Origin: UMGS172 sp045546915
GTDB taxonomy: Bacteria; Bacillota; Clostridia; Oscillospirales; Acutalibacteraceae
Length of the DNA: 64,000 bases
Reading direction: 5' to 3'
Assembly (NCBI GenBank): GCA_045546915.1
Contig: JAZQDU010000008.1
Span: 62,001 to 126,000, forward strand
The notes below the pieces were generated by a model that saw only the letters and a program-made list of their open reading frames with translations, did no database searches and was not told the DNA's origin. Made by a program: the position numbers and the translations under genes. Below are positions 6,552 to 15,462 of this stretch, piece by piece; within the stretch, counting starts at the first letter, position 1; the number at the start of each line of letters is the position of its first letter.

Positions 6552-7472
6552 ATGGCAATTTTGCGTTTTTTTGAAGGCATACGCAATCCATTTTTAGATG
6601 CATTTTTTTCAGTTGTAACTAAATTCGGTGAAGAAACTCTTTTTATTCTTTTAGGGCTATTGTTCTTCTGGTGTATTAATAAAAAACAAGGTTACTATAT
6701 TTTGTTTATTGGCTTTTTGGGTACAGTTGTAAACCAGTTCTTAAAACTATGGTTTAGAATCCCGCGCCCTTGGGTTAAAGACGAAACTTTTACAATTGTC
6801 GAGTCGGCAAGAGCAGAGGCAACAGGTTATTCTTTTCCAAGCGGACACACGCAGATGGCAGTTGGCAATTTTGGTGCGGTGGCAAGGGTAAGGGGCGAAA
6901 AATGGCTTAGAATAATTTGTATTATTCTTTGCGTTTTAGTGCCGATTTCAAGAATGTATTTGGGTGTTCACACACCTGCTGACGTGCTTGTATCGTTTGT
7001 TATAGCCACTGTGTTGGTGCTTTTGCTTTATCCTGTTATAGGTTGGGCTATGAGTAAAAAACTTAATATGAGAGTTTTCTTAAGTGTTTTGACAGCCTTT
7101 ATAGTTGGATATATTCTGTTTGTTGAACTTTATAATTTCCCCGCTGATATTGATGTTCACAATTTCGAAAGCGGTGTGCAAAACGGTTATAAAATGCTGG
7201 GTTGTATTTTGGCAATGTGGCTTTCATACGAGGTTGACGAGTCTTATACTCATTTTAGCACAAGCGGTTCATTTTTAGTGCAGGTCTTAAAATTGTGTTT
7301 GGGATTGTTACCGGTGCTTGCCATAAAAGCACTCTTAAAACAACCTCTTTACGACCTTTGCGGCGGAATGTTCTTTGCTGACGGAATCCGTTACTTCCTT
7401 GTTGCGGGTTTTGCAGGTACTGTTTGGCCTATGACGTTTAAATGGTTTGCAAAAATAGGCTCTAAAGTGTAG
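6552..7472 (+). CDS. PAP2-family membrane lipid phosphatase
   Basis: A 306-residue integral membrane protein with about eight hydrophobic segments. All three PAP2 phosphatase motifs are present: K65-x6-R72-P73; P96-S97-G98-H99; and S133-R134...H140...D144. The two histidines are the nucleophile and acid/base of the family. PAP2 enzymes dephosphorylate lipid phosphates such as phosphatidate or undecaprenyl diphosphate on the outer face of the membrane. The protein is longer than the minimal family, with about 150 extra C-terminal residues that add further helices. The radical SAM gene follows after 19 bases, so the two are probably co-transcribed. The substrate cannot be told from sequence. 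Confidence 0.9.
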   Translation: MAILRFFEGIRNPFLDAFFSVVTKFGEETLFILLGLLFFWCINKKQGYYILFIGFLGTVVNQFLKLWFRIPRPWVKDETFTIVESARAEATGYSFPSGHTQMAVGNFGAVARVRGEKWLRIICIILCVLVPISRMYLGVHTPADVLVSFVIATVLVLLLYPVIGWAMSKKLNMRVFLSVLTAFIVGYILFVELYNFPADIDVHNFESGVQNGYKMLGCILAMWLSYEVDESYTHFSTSGSFLVQVLKLCLGLLPVLAIKALLKQPLYDLCGGMFFADGIRYFLVAGFAGTVWPMTFKWFAKIGSKV

Positions 7473-7491
7473 ATTTGTCGGAGGAAAACAG

Positions 7492-9141
7492 TTGAAAACG
7501 TTAATTTGTTGTCTTAACTCAAAATATGTTCACGCATCATTGGCACCGTGGTGCTTATTGGCGGGAGTTAAGGAATTTGGTACGACTGTTGTTACGGCTG
7601 AGGTTTTTGAAAGCACCATTAATGCCGACGCATATGAAATTGCAGATAATATTATCGAAAAAGGACCCCAAACGGTGTCCTTTTCGTGTTATATCTGGAA
7701 TATAACCAAAACTTTAAAGGTGTGCCGTCTTGTAAAACAGGCACTTGATTGCACCATTATTTTAGGAGGACCCGAAGTAGCATTCAGACCGAAAGACGTA
7801 CTTCAAAATTATGAGTTTGTTGATTTTGTATTGTCGGGTGAGGGGGAAGAGAGTTTTCCTTTGTTGCTTGATACTTTGGCTCAAAACGGCGATTTATCAG
7901 GGGTGCCGGGGCTAAGTTTTTGGAATAACGGGGTTGTTATATCTAACCTTGAAAACCCAAGTGAGGGTACGCCTGTGTCTCCGTACACTGATGAATTCTT
8001 TGAATCGTTGAACGGCAGAATAAGTTATTTTGAAAGTAGCAGGGGATGTCCTTATCGGTGTGCTTTTTGTCTTTCGGGAAGATGCGGTAGTTTGCGCTTT
8101 TTTGATATAGATAGAGTGAAGACCGACCTTTTGAGGTTGGCAAATAGCGGTACCAAAACAGTAAAATTTGTCGACCGTACATTTAACGCTAATGCAAAAA
8201 GGGCCAATGAGATTTTGACCTTTATCAAGGACAATGTTGGAACAAAAATCCCTAAAGATGTTTGTTTTCACTTTGAAATAGCAGGCGACATTTTGAGCGA
8301 GAGCACAATGGACATATTGTCCTATATGCCTTGCGGTACAGTACAACTTGAAATCGGTATGCAGTCGTTTAACGAGCAAACACTTAAAGCAATTAACCGA
8401 AAAACCGATACTAAAAAACTTATATCCAATATTGAAAGATTGCTTAAAATGGGTAATATGCATATACATATCGACCTTATTGCAGGACTTACATATGAGG
8501 ATTTTGAGAGTTTTAAGCAAAGTTTTAATATTGGGTACCGATTAAAAGCACATATGTTACAACTCGGTTTTCTGAAACTTTTGCACGGGGCTGATATGCG
8601 TGAACAAAGCGAAAAATATCCTTGCGAGTTTTCAAAAGCGCCGCCTTATGAAGTTGTTTCTACGCCTTGGCTGTCGGTTGACGAAATTAATATTATTAAA
8701 AGAGCAGAGGATGCAGTTGACCGACTTTACAACAGCGGACGATTCCTTAATACATTAAATTATCTTATTGACGAAAGTAAATTCGACCCGTTTGATGTAT
8801 TTTGCAGTTTTGGTAATGCGGTAACCGGTGATAATTTAAGCCTTAAAACCTATTCGCAGGAACTCTATTTGCATTTTAAGGATAGTTGTGATGCAAACAG
8901 ACTCCGAGATGAAATTGTTGAAGATTTGATAATCAGCGGTTGTCACACGCATATACCTGAGCAACTAAAGATGCACGACCCGTTTTATAAAACGGTAAAA
9001 TCAAAGTATAAATCGGGCACAGACGAGATAGCATTGCTTTATTCTAAGCAAAAGGTACTGGTAGTAAACCGAAATAACACAAAAGACTTTCATGGAAGAT
9101 TAAAGGGAGAGTATTTTGATTTTGAGTCGTTCGGTTGCTAA
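7492..9141 (+). CDS. B12-binding-domain radical SAM protein (DUF4080 type)
   Basis: A 549-residue protein. The start chosen is TTG 7492 with GGAGG seven bases upstream. Residues 1-130 look like a cobalamin-binding Rossmann domain (early MKTLICCLNSKYVHAS, then ILGGPEVAF and LSGEGEESF). The radical SAM cluster motif CxxxCxxC is at about 187-194 (GCPYRCAFCLSG), and the TIM barrel continues to about 400. The C-terminal part fits DUF4080, which is typical of this clostridial family. These enzymes cleave SAM to make a radical; the reaction of DUF4080 proteins is unknown. Note the unusual short C-terminal region rich in KSKYKSGTDE-like residues. It shares a transcript with the upstream PAP2 gene. 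Confidence 0.88.
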   Translation: MKTLICCLNSKYVHASLAPWCLLAGVKEFGTTVVTAEVFESTINADAYEIADNIIEKGPQTVSFSCYIWNITKTLKVCRLVKQALDCTIILGGPEVAFRPKDVLQNYEFVDFVLSGEGEESFPLLLDTLAQNGDLSGVPGLSFWNNGVVISNLENPSEGTPVSPYTDEFFESLNGRISYFESSRGCPYRCAFCLSGRCGSLRFFDIDRVKTDLLRLANSGTKTVKFVDRTFNANAKRANEILTFIKDNVGTKIPKDVCFHFEIAGDILSESTMDILSYMPCGTVQLEIGMQSFNEQTLKAINRKTDTKKLISNIERLLKMGNMHIHIDLIAGLTYEDFESFKQSFNIGYRLKAHMLQLGFLKLLHGADMREQSEKYPCEFSKAPPYEVVSTPWLSVDEINIIKRAEDAVDRLYNSGRFLNTLNYLIDESKFDPFDVFCSFGNAVTGDNLSLKTYSQELYLHFKDSCDANRLRDEIVEDLIISGCHTHIPEQLKMHDPFYKTVKSKYKSGTDEIALLYSKQKVLVVNRNNTKDFHGRLKGEYFDFESFGC

Positions 9142-9207
9142 AAATGTTGACTTTACTTTTGTTTTTGAGTATAATCAAACAATGTTTAAGATAAAGAGGC
9201 GAAAAAA

Positions 9208-9918
9208 ATGAAGAATGAAATAGCTGTACTTATAGCTGCAGGCTTGGGTTCGAGAATGGCACCGCTTACACAAAAAGTACCCAAACCGCTTGTTAAGGTG
9301 CACGGCAAGTCTATGGTAGAAACAATAATTGATGGCTTGCAAATGCGAGGGGTTGACCATATTTATGTTGTGGTTGGCTATCTCAAAGAGCAATTTCAGT
9401 TTTTGTGTCAAAAGCATAATAATATTACCCTTATAGAGAATGAGGAATATACATTTAAAAACAATATTTCGTCAATTCATGCTGCGGCAAAATATATGGG
9501 ACAGTCTAATTGTTTCGTTTGCGAGGCAGACCTTTACGTATCCGACCCGTCTATTTTTAATACCGACCTTTCTAAAAGTTGCTATTTTGCAAAAATGGTA
9601 AAAGGTCACTCGGACGATTGGGTGGTCGATACCGATAATAACGGTAGGGCTGTAAGGATTGGAAAATACGGGGAAGATGCTTATAATATGGTAGGTGTTT
9701 CGTATTTGCTAAAAGACGATGCCAAGCATATTGCCGACTGTATTTTAGAAGCGTATAATCATGAAGGCCATGAGCAACTTTATTGGGATGAGATAGTTGA
9801 CAGGGAACTGAAAAATATCGAATTATTCGTAAATCCTGTTAATGCAGACCAGATTGTTGAAATTGATTCGGTAGCAGAATTGGAAATAATAGACCCTGAT
9901 TATTTAAAATATAACTAA
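9208..9918 (+). CDS. Nucleotidyltransferase, LicC-like (choline/sugar-phosphate cytidylyltransferase type)
   Basis: A 236-residue single-domain nucleotidyltransferase. The signature is at residues 6-30: LIAAGLGSRMAPLTQKVPKP, with the G-x-G-x-R nucleotide loop and the lysine-proline pair. 'CEADLYV' at about 109 carries the metal-binding Asp. 'NNISSIHAA' and 'YWDEIVDREL' resemble phosphocholine cytidylyltransferase LicC more than RmlA or GalU. It would attach a nucleotide (CTP likely) to a small phosphate for decoration of surface polymers. No choline kinase (licA) or transferase (licD) is seen in this window, so the substrate stays open. Ends in a bidirectional terminator shared with serC. Confidence 0.8.
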   Translation: MKNEIAVLIAAGLGSRMAPLTQKVPKPLVKVHGKSMVETIIDGLQMRGVDHIYVVVGYLKEQFQFLCQKHNNITLIENEEYTFKNNISSIHAAAKYMGQSNCFVCEADLYVSDPSIFNTDLSKSCYFAKMVKGHSDDWVVDTDNNGRAVRIGKYGEDAYNMVGVSYLLKDDAKHIADCILEAYNHEGHEQLYWDEIVDRELKNIELFVNPVNADQIVEIDSVAELEIIDPDYLKYN

Positions 9919-9920
9919 AA

Positions 9921-9954
9921 AAAAGACCATGTGGCTTCGCCACATGGTCTTTTA
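9921..9954. terminator. Bidirectional terminator between licC-like gene and serC
   Basis: AAAAGACCATGTGGC, a three-base loop and the exact complement ending in TTTT; A- and T-runs on both sides. It serves the rightward nucleotidyltransferase and the leftward serC. Confidence 0.92.
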
Positions 9955-9960
9955 ATTTTA

Positions 9961-11049
9961 TTAAAGGTTTTCTGCCTCAAACTTTTTAATGAACTCAACA
10001 AGTTTTTCAACGCCTTCGTAAGGCATAGCGTTGTAAATAGAAGCACGCATACCGCCTACTGAACGGTGACCTTTAAGGTTAGACATGCCGTTTGCGGTTG
10101 CTTCTTTAACGAATTTAGCGTTAATTTCGTCGTCTTCTGCACGGAAGGTAGCGTTCATCATAGAACGGCAGTTAGGCTGAACGGGGTTTTTGAAAAGTTT
10201 GCTGTTATCAAGGCAATCGTAAAGCATTTTTGCTTTCTTTTCATTGAGTTCTTTCATTGCGGTAAGACCGCCGATTTCCTTAATCCACTCGAGTACGAGT
10301 TTGCAAATGTAAATGGGCCAGCAGGGAGGAGTATTATACATAGACTCGTTTTCTGCCATAACCTTGTAACTTGCAACGGTAGGAACATATGCGGGAAGGT
10401 CGTCACGCATAAGGTCTTCACGAACGATTACGATGGTAAGACCTGCAGGAGCAACGTTCTTCTGAGCGCCTGCATAGATAAGACCGAATTTCGAAACGTC
10501 AACAGGCTCACTTAAAATGCAAGAACTCATATCTGCTACGAGGGGAACGTTACCGGTATCGGGAATGTAGTCCCACTTAGTACCGAAAATGGTATTGTTA
10601 AAGCAAATGTGAACGTAGTCAGCGTTAGGTGTGAGTTTAAGTTCTTCCTGACGGGGAATACGGGTAAAGTTTTCTTCCTTGGTAGTAGCAGCGAGATTGA
10701 TTTTATCGCTGTATTTTTGTGCTTCCTTATAAGCCTTGCCCGAGAACTGACCGGTTACTATGTAATCGGCAACACCGGTTTTAAGAAGGTTCATAGGAAC
10801 CGATGCAAACTGCATTGATGCGCCACCTTGCAAGAAAAGAACCTTATAATTATCAGGAATGTTCATAACTTCACGAAGAAGTGCTTCAGCTTCCTTGATA
10901 ATAACATCATAAACCTTTGAACGATGGCTCATTTCCATAACGCTCATGCCTGAACCTTGATAGTTCATAAGCTCGTCTCTTGACTTTTCAAGAACGGCTA
11001 CAGGGAGCATAGAAGGACCTGCAGAGAAGTTGTAAATACGATCGTACAT
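9961..11049 (-). CDS. serC: Phosphoserine aminotransferase
   Basis: A 362-residue class V PLP aminotransferase, the normal SerC length. It opens YNFSAGPSMLPVAVLEKS and continues GSGMSVMEMSHRS, both diagnostic of SerC. The PLP lysine lies in the stretch YAGAQKNVAPAGLTIVI. The C-terminus holds FRA and GHRSVGGMRASIYNAMP, which binds substrate phosphate. It converts 3-phosphohydroxypyruvate and glutamate into phosphoserine in serine synthesis. serA and serB are not in the window. It is monocistronic with a strong promoter at 11130-11158 and a leader of about 75 bases in which no known riboswitch is recognisable. Confidence 0.97.
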   Translation of the reverse strand: MYDRIYNFSAGPSMLPVAVLEKSRDELMNYQGSGMSVMEMSHRSKVYDVIIKEAEALLREVMNIPDNYKVLFLQGGASMQFASVPMNLLKTGVADYIVTGQFSGKAYKEAQKYSDKINLAATTKEENFTRIPRQEELKLTPNADYVHICFNNTIFGTKWDYIPDTGNVPLVADMSSCILSEPVDVSKFGLIYAGAQKNVAPAGLTIVIVREDLMRDDLPAYVPTVASYKVMAENESMYNTPPCWPIYICKLVLEWIKEIGGLTAMKELNEKKAKMLYDCLDNSKLFKNPVQPNCRSMMNATFRAEDDEINAKFVKEATANGMSNLKGHRSVGGMRASIYNAMPYEGVEKLVEFIKKFEAENL

Positions 11050-11129
11050 TTAATCATTTCCTTTCAGAAAGTTATTGTTAAGCGAAGTTGTTAAAAAATT
11101 AACAATATTCTTGCTCTTTGACGAGGATT

Positions 11130-11158
11130 ATTATACAACTTTGTGATAAAATTGTCAA
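11130..11158 (-). promoter_or_regulatory. Promoter of serC
   Basis: Leftward: TTGACA (11158-11153), 17 bases, TATAAT (11135-11130); both boxes are perfect consensus. Confidence 0.9.
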
Positions 11159-11182
11159 TACCTGTATTTAAAATAATATAAA

Positions 11183-11218
11183 AAACTCTTGGCTTTTATG
11201 CAAAACCAAGAGTTTATT
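11183..11218 (-). terminator. Terminator of the glycoside-hydrolase-like gene
   Basis: Leftward: AAACTCTTGGTTTT, four-base loop, then AAAGCCAAGAGTTT and a T-rich run; it begins two bases after the stop at 11221. Confidence 0.85.
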
Positions 11219-11220
11219 TA

Positions 11221-13140
11221 TTATTCTATAACCAAAATAACAGGAGCAAGTGTGTTTACAGGGGTGTTGACAGTGATATTACCGTTGGAGTTTGTAAAAT
11301 CAACATTCTCAAAATTGCCGTTAGGTAAGAGCATTTTAATATTGTTGACTTTGCTCTCGACTTTGAGAGGAAGGTCATCTAACGGGTCAAGACCTATATT
11401 AAATACCGCAACAAACAACTTACCGTCGGGTAAATAACCTGCACGCATGTAAACCTCGGCATCGTCGGGGTAGTAAACGGGAAGATTTCCGGTTTCTTTT
11501 AAGAAGTTTACAAACTGTGCTTTTCTTGATTCGTTAAGGAACGAGAAAGCAGTAGTGTAGTTGAATTGAGTAAGGGGATTACCTGCAAATACAATCGAAG
11601 TTCCGCCCAATTCGTTTTTGTAAATTGTAGTACCGGGGAAGAGGTTTTCTTTTGTCTTGCCGTCGGGCACGTGGTAAATCATAGAGTCGGCCTTAACTTG
11701 GTCGTTGATAGGCACAAGTTCGCGCGATTCACATTGAGCCTTGGTTAAATGTTGATTTGCATATATAATTTCGCCACTCAAGTTTTTGCCGGTCCAAGTG
11801 TTGACCTTAACACCGGTCAAATAGTCAAATCCGCGGTCTTGCAATCTTTTGGCGCTAATACCGTCCATAACAACGGTGCCTTTAAACATTTCTTTGATTT
11901 CTTCATCGCTAAAATTAGCGTCGCAATCGGATTCAAGGAAAGTAGCACCTGAATTTTCGCTTGAGAAGAATAGCGGTACGCCAAACCTTTCAAGTACACA
12001 GTTTGCCCAACCAACATATATTGAATTTGTGTCAAAACGATAATCGCGTTCATGTGAAAGCGGAATACGGCAACCGATAGGCTTAATCGTAGGTGCAATT
12101 TCCATCAAAGTTCGATAGAAACCACTGTATTTACCCAAAACTTTGCGGTAAACTTCGCCTGATTTAGGCTCGTAATCAATCAAACGGGTAATCCAATGCT
12201 TAGCACCGGTGGCACCTTCTAAAATTGTGCCGACATAATGTGAATGTAAACTGTAAGCACCTGTACTGTAACGCAACTGCGGGCAAGTATCGGTCTCGGC
12301 AAGAACATGGTCGACCTTACCTTTGAGTCGAGCAATTTGTGTAGCGGCTCTTATCATGGGACGGGTAAAGTAACGGGCACCTGCAGGGGTATAGTTGCCG
12401 TTGTTAATTCTGACAGCAGATTCGTTGCCTTTGCCTGCCAAAATGTTGGCAATTTCGTCGGCAAACTCGGCATTGTTACCACAGCAACAGTAAACACCTT
12501 GAATGGTGGGGTCGACCGCATCAATGCCTTCACGCATAGCTTTTGCGGCACCAATGAGTGACTCGCCTTGAGTCTCAATAAAAATATCGGTTAACGGGTC
12601 GTTTTTAGGGTGGCTTAAAACATATTCTCTTAATTCGTCCATTGTAAAGTTTTTGCCCGATTTTTCGTTAAAAGCCTTTACGTGCAACGGACAGCAACAA
12701 CCCTTTTGTGTGCGTGCCATAAGTCTAAAATCGTCATCAACCATAATTACCTTTGGTTGTGCTTTTGCAAGGGCTGACATAGCACCTTTAATATAATCTC
12801 TAAACCCTTCGTCATAAGGGCAACATACGTTGTCGGGAAGTCCGTTTGTAAGACCGATGTAATTCTGAAAACTAAAAGGATTGTCAAGTTTATAGCCGTG
12901 ACCTATTGTTGCCTGCGCTAAAATACCGCAATCAATACCGTCTTTTGCCAAGCGGTCACGGAAAAGTTTATACTGTTCAGCCGCCATCTCGGCTTTGGGA
13001 ATAGGCGGGTTGCCTTCTGGCACAAGTCTTATATAAAACAATGCAAGGTCGGCAATGCCGTCAATTGTTTGCCTTTTTATGTCTTCACAAACCTCTTCAA
13101 CATGGTCGGTGAAGAGGGGCATAATTGAATAAGTGAACAT
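11221..13140 (-). CDS. Glycoside-hydrolase-like protein of unknown specificity
   Basis: A 639-residue cytoplasmic protein (no signal peptide). The N-terminal 400 residues look like a TIM barrel: repeated strand-helix units, an early MPLFTDHVEEVCEDIKRQ, and KVIMVDDDFRLMAR at about 130 where family-A glycosidases place acidic residues. A Rossmann-like region follows (DYLTGVKVNTW), and the C-terminal 90 residues resemble the small beta-domain of beta-galactosidases (FNIGLDPLDDLPL, then LLPNGN, ending TLAPVILVIE). It probably acts on a carbohydrate, but family and catalytic residues cannot be fixed by eye. Unusual for its many cysteines in the barrel (CCCP, YCCCG). Monocistronic with its own promoter. 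Confidence 0.6.
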   Translation of the reverse strand: MFTYSIMPLFTDHVEEVCEDIKRQTIDGIADLALFYIRLVPEGNPPIPKAEMAAEQYKLFRDRLAKDGIDCGILAQATIGHGYKLDNPFSFQNYIGLTNGLPDNVCCPYDEGFRDYIKGAMSALAKAQPKVIMVDDDFRLMARTQKGCCCPLHVKAFNEKSGKNFTMDELREYVLSHPKNDPLTDIFIETQGESLIGAAKAMREGIDAVDPTIQGVYCCCGNNAEFADEIANILAGKGNESAVRINNGNYTPAGARYFTRPMIRAATQIARLKGKVDHVLAETDTCPQLRYSTGAYSLHSHYVGTILEGATGAKHWITRLIDYEPKSGEVYRKVLGKYSGFYRTLMEIAPTIKPIGCRIPLSHERDYRFDTNSIYVGWANCVLERFGVPLFFSSENSGATFLESDCDANFSDEEIKEMFKGTVVMDGISAKRLQDRGFDYLTGVKVNTWTGKNLSGEIIYANQHLTKAQCESRELVPINDQVKADSMIYHVPDGKTKENLFPGTTIYKNELGGTSIVFAGNPLTQFNYTTAFSFLNESRKAQFVNFLKETGNLPVYYPDDAEVYMRAGYLPDGKLFVAVFNIGLDPLDDLPLKVESKVNNIKMLLPNGNFENVDFTNSNGNITVNTPVNTLAPVILVIE

Positions 13141-13169
13141 AAAAACACGTCCTTAGAACTTTTTATTAA

Positions 13170-13198
13170 AATATAACATAACAGTAAAATTTTTTCAA
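13170..13198 (-). promoter_or_regulatory. Promoter of the glycoside-hydrolase-like gene
   Basis: Leftward: TTGAAA (13198-13193), 17 bases, TATATT (13175-13170). Confidence 0.65.
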
Positions 13199-13242
13199 TA
13201 TTAAAATACATATTTTGCTTAGTTGCTAAATTAAATTTTTGC

Positions 13243-13271
13243 TTGTAAAAGAGATCTGTTAGTGGTAGAAT
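13243..13271 (+). promoter_or_regulatory. Promoter of the envelope operon
   Basis: TTGTAA (13243-13248), 17 bases, TAGAAT (13266-13271), 35 bases before the GTG at 13307. Confidence 0.6.
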
Positions 13272-13306
13272 AAAAGGGAAGAATTTGTCGAAAGGTGGTG
13301 CGTTTT

Positions 13307-15457
13307 GTGAATAAATGTAATGTTACAGTCATAATACCGTCGCTTAATCCCGACCAAAAACTTGAGAGTACTGTTTTAGAACTTGAAAGAGTCGGTTTTG
13401 ACGATATAGTCATCGTTGACGATGGAAGTGATAAGCAGTATTTAGGCAATTTTCCAGACCTTGCGTTACATAGTTCATGCACTATTATTCGCCACAGAAG
13501 AAATAAGGGCAAAGGTGCCGCGCTAAAAACAGCGTTTAAATATATTTTAAAATACCGTAACACAAGCGGTGTTGTTACGGTTGATGCTGACGGTCAGCAT
13601 TTGGCTGATGACGTTTTGCGTTGTGCTCAAAAAATGGTCAGCAAAACTAAAGTTGTTTTAGGCTGCCGTGATTTTTCAAATAAAAATGTTCCTCCTAAAA
13701 GTCGGTTTGGCAACATGTTGACCAAGACGATAATGCGTTTGCTTTGCGGTGTCAGTTTGAGTGATACACAAACAGGCTTAAGAGCAATTCCTTATGAATA
13801 TCTTTCAACTCTTTTAGAGGTTAAAGGTGACCGCTACGAGTATGAAACCAATATGCTCATAGAGTTTAAAAAGCAATCAATACCGTTTTGCGAAGTGCCT
13901 ATAAATACGGTATATATTGACGAAAACAAAGGCACACATTTTAGACCGATTAGAGATTCTTTGCGGGTGTATAGGTTTATACTCTCGTTTGTATTCAGTT
14001 CACTCATAAGCACTATGGTTGAAATAGTGCTGTTTTATGTTTTGCTCAGATTTTTGTTTGACGGCGGTATTTTATTGTCGACTGTTTTAGCAAGGGTTTG
14101 TTCATCGGTTGTTAATTTTACGGTTAACCGAAATGCCGTTTTTAAAAGCAAGGCAAAGATGTCAGACACAATTGTAAGGTATATAGCCTTAGCAATACCG
14201 TTGGTGCTTTTATCGGGTAATGCTGTAAAATTAATTGCGTTTATTTTTAGTGTAGAAAGTGAACTTGCAATTACACTTATAAAGGCGTTTGTTGATGCTG
14301 TATTGTTTTTTGTAAGTTTTCGTATACAGCAAAACTGGGTATTTGCCGGCAAAAAGAAGCAGAAAAAGGAACCTCGTGAAAACAAACCCAAGTTAACCTT
14401 AGGCAAGATTTTTGCACGAGTGGGGATTTCGGTTTTATCGTTTGTTTTGGCCTTAGTAATTGCAGTTTTTTCACTTGTGGGCGTTATTGCTTATGGACCT
14501 AGTACTACAGTACGCGATATGCTTGTGCTTTCGGCAATGCAGGCGAGTGCTACAAAGTGGGTTCCCGGTTTGTTTTTAAGCGACGAAGAGGTAGAGGCTA
14601 TTGTTAATTCAAGCCATGATGAAAGCGAACTTATAATATCTCCCGACGGTTTTACCGACATTGAAGGGGGAGATAATGCTGAGGTTGAGCAGTCGGTTGA
14701 CGGTATGAAATATATTGCCCGCAATTATCCTAATTTTAAGGCTTATATTCTGCTTGTTGCCGACCCCAAGAGGGTATATGTGGGAGCCTCTTCGGATAAT
14801 TATGCTTCGGCTACAGAAGGCAAAATACTTTTTGATATGGCCGAAAAGGAAGACTGTATCGCCATGATAAACGGCGGTGAATTTTCCGACCCCGGTGGTA
14901 ACGGTAAAGGTGCCCAACCTGTTGGACTTACATATTCTAACGGTGAATGTGTTTGGAATGACGGCGCAAAACGAACCTTTATAGGCATTGATAAAAACGA
15001 TAGGTTGGTAGTGCGCGAGGGGCTCACTAAAAGCGAGGCAGACGAGCTTAACATAAGGGACGGTGTATCGTTCCAACGTTCTAATACGCTTATTAAGTCC
15101 GACAGTAGCGGTGTGCATATTTATTATAAAGAAAATAACACCGGTGCTGCTCAACGTACTGCAATCGGGCAACGTGAGGACGGTACATTTATCCTTGTTG
15201 TTACCGACGGCAGAAGTGTTAACAGTATAGGCGCAACCTACAATGAAGTTATAGATATCCTGGTATCTTACGGTGCAGTTGTTGCGGGTATGCTCGACGG
15301 CGGCTCATCGGCTATGATGTATTATGAAGATTATTTTAATAAGTATGACGTTGATAAAGATACGCTTGATAAATACCAACTTCAAGGTATGACCAATAAA
15401 TATAAGGCACTTGTTCCGCCCAGAAAAATCCCCACTTATTTTTGTGTTAAAAGGTGA
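13307..15457 (+). CDS. Fusion: GT2 glycosyltransferase, GtrA membrane domain, phosphodiester glycosidase domain
   Basis: A 716-residue three-part protein. The start chosen is GTG 13307 (AGGTGG eight bases upstream) rather than GTG 13295. Residues 1-210 are a GT2 transferase of the dolichol-phosphate mannose synthase type: PSLNPDQKLESTV, VDDGSD, and DADGQH as the metal motif. Residues 215-340 hold four helices of a GtrA-like lipid-sugar flippase. After one more helix (about 370-390), residues 440-716 match the NAGPA/DUF2233 phosphodiester glycosidase: MINGGEF, VTDGR, and GMLDGGSSAMMYYE. The glycosidase would lie outside the cell. A single protein could thus make, flip and trim a lipid-linked sugar; the product is unknown. 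It overlaps the next gene's ribosome site. Confidence 0.88.
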   Translation: MNKCNVTVIIPSLNPDQKLESTVLELERVGFDDIVIVDDGSDKQYLGNFPDLALHSSCTIIRHRRNKGKGAALKTAFKYILKYRNTSGVVTVDADGQHLADDVLRCAQKMVSKTKVVLGCRDFSNKNVPPKSRFGNMLTKTIMRLLCGVSLSDTQTGLRAIPYEYLSTLLEVKGDRYEYETNMLIEFKKQSIPFCEVPINTVYIDENKGTHFRPIRDSLRVYRFILSFVFSSLISTMVEIVLFYVLLRFLFDGGILLSTVLARVCSSVVNFTVNRNAVFKSKAKMSDTIVRYIALAIPLVLLSGNAVKLIAFIFSVESELAITLIKAFVDAVLFFVSFRIQQNWVFAGKKKQKKEPRENKPKLTLGKIFARVGISVLSFVLALVIAVFSLVGVIAYGPSTTVRDMLVLSAMQASATKWVPGLFLSDEEVEAIVNSSHDESELIISPDGFTDIEGGDNAEVEQSVDGMKYIARNYPNFKAYILLVADPKRVYVGASSDNYASATEGKILFDMAEKEDCIAMINGGEFSDPGGNGKGAQPVGLTYSNGECVWNDGAKRTFIGIDKNDRLVVREGLTKSEADELNIRDGVSFQRSNTLIKSDSSGVHIYYKENNTGAAQRTAIGQREDGTFILVVTDGRSVNSIGATYNEVIDILVSYGAVVAGMLDGGSSAMMYYEDYFNKYDVDKDTLDKYQLQGMTNKYKALVPPRKIPTYFCVKR

Positions 15458-15462
15458 CCGCC

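Noticed and set aside
7912..8520. A 202-codon leftward frame opposite the radical SAM gene
   Set aside because: Lies fully inside a gene whose CxxxCxxC motif is clear; no promoter or ribosome site of its own.
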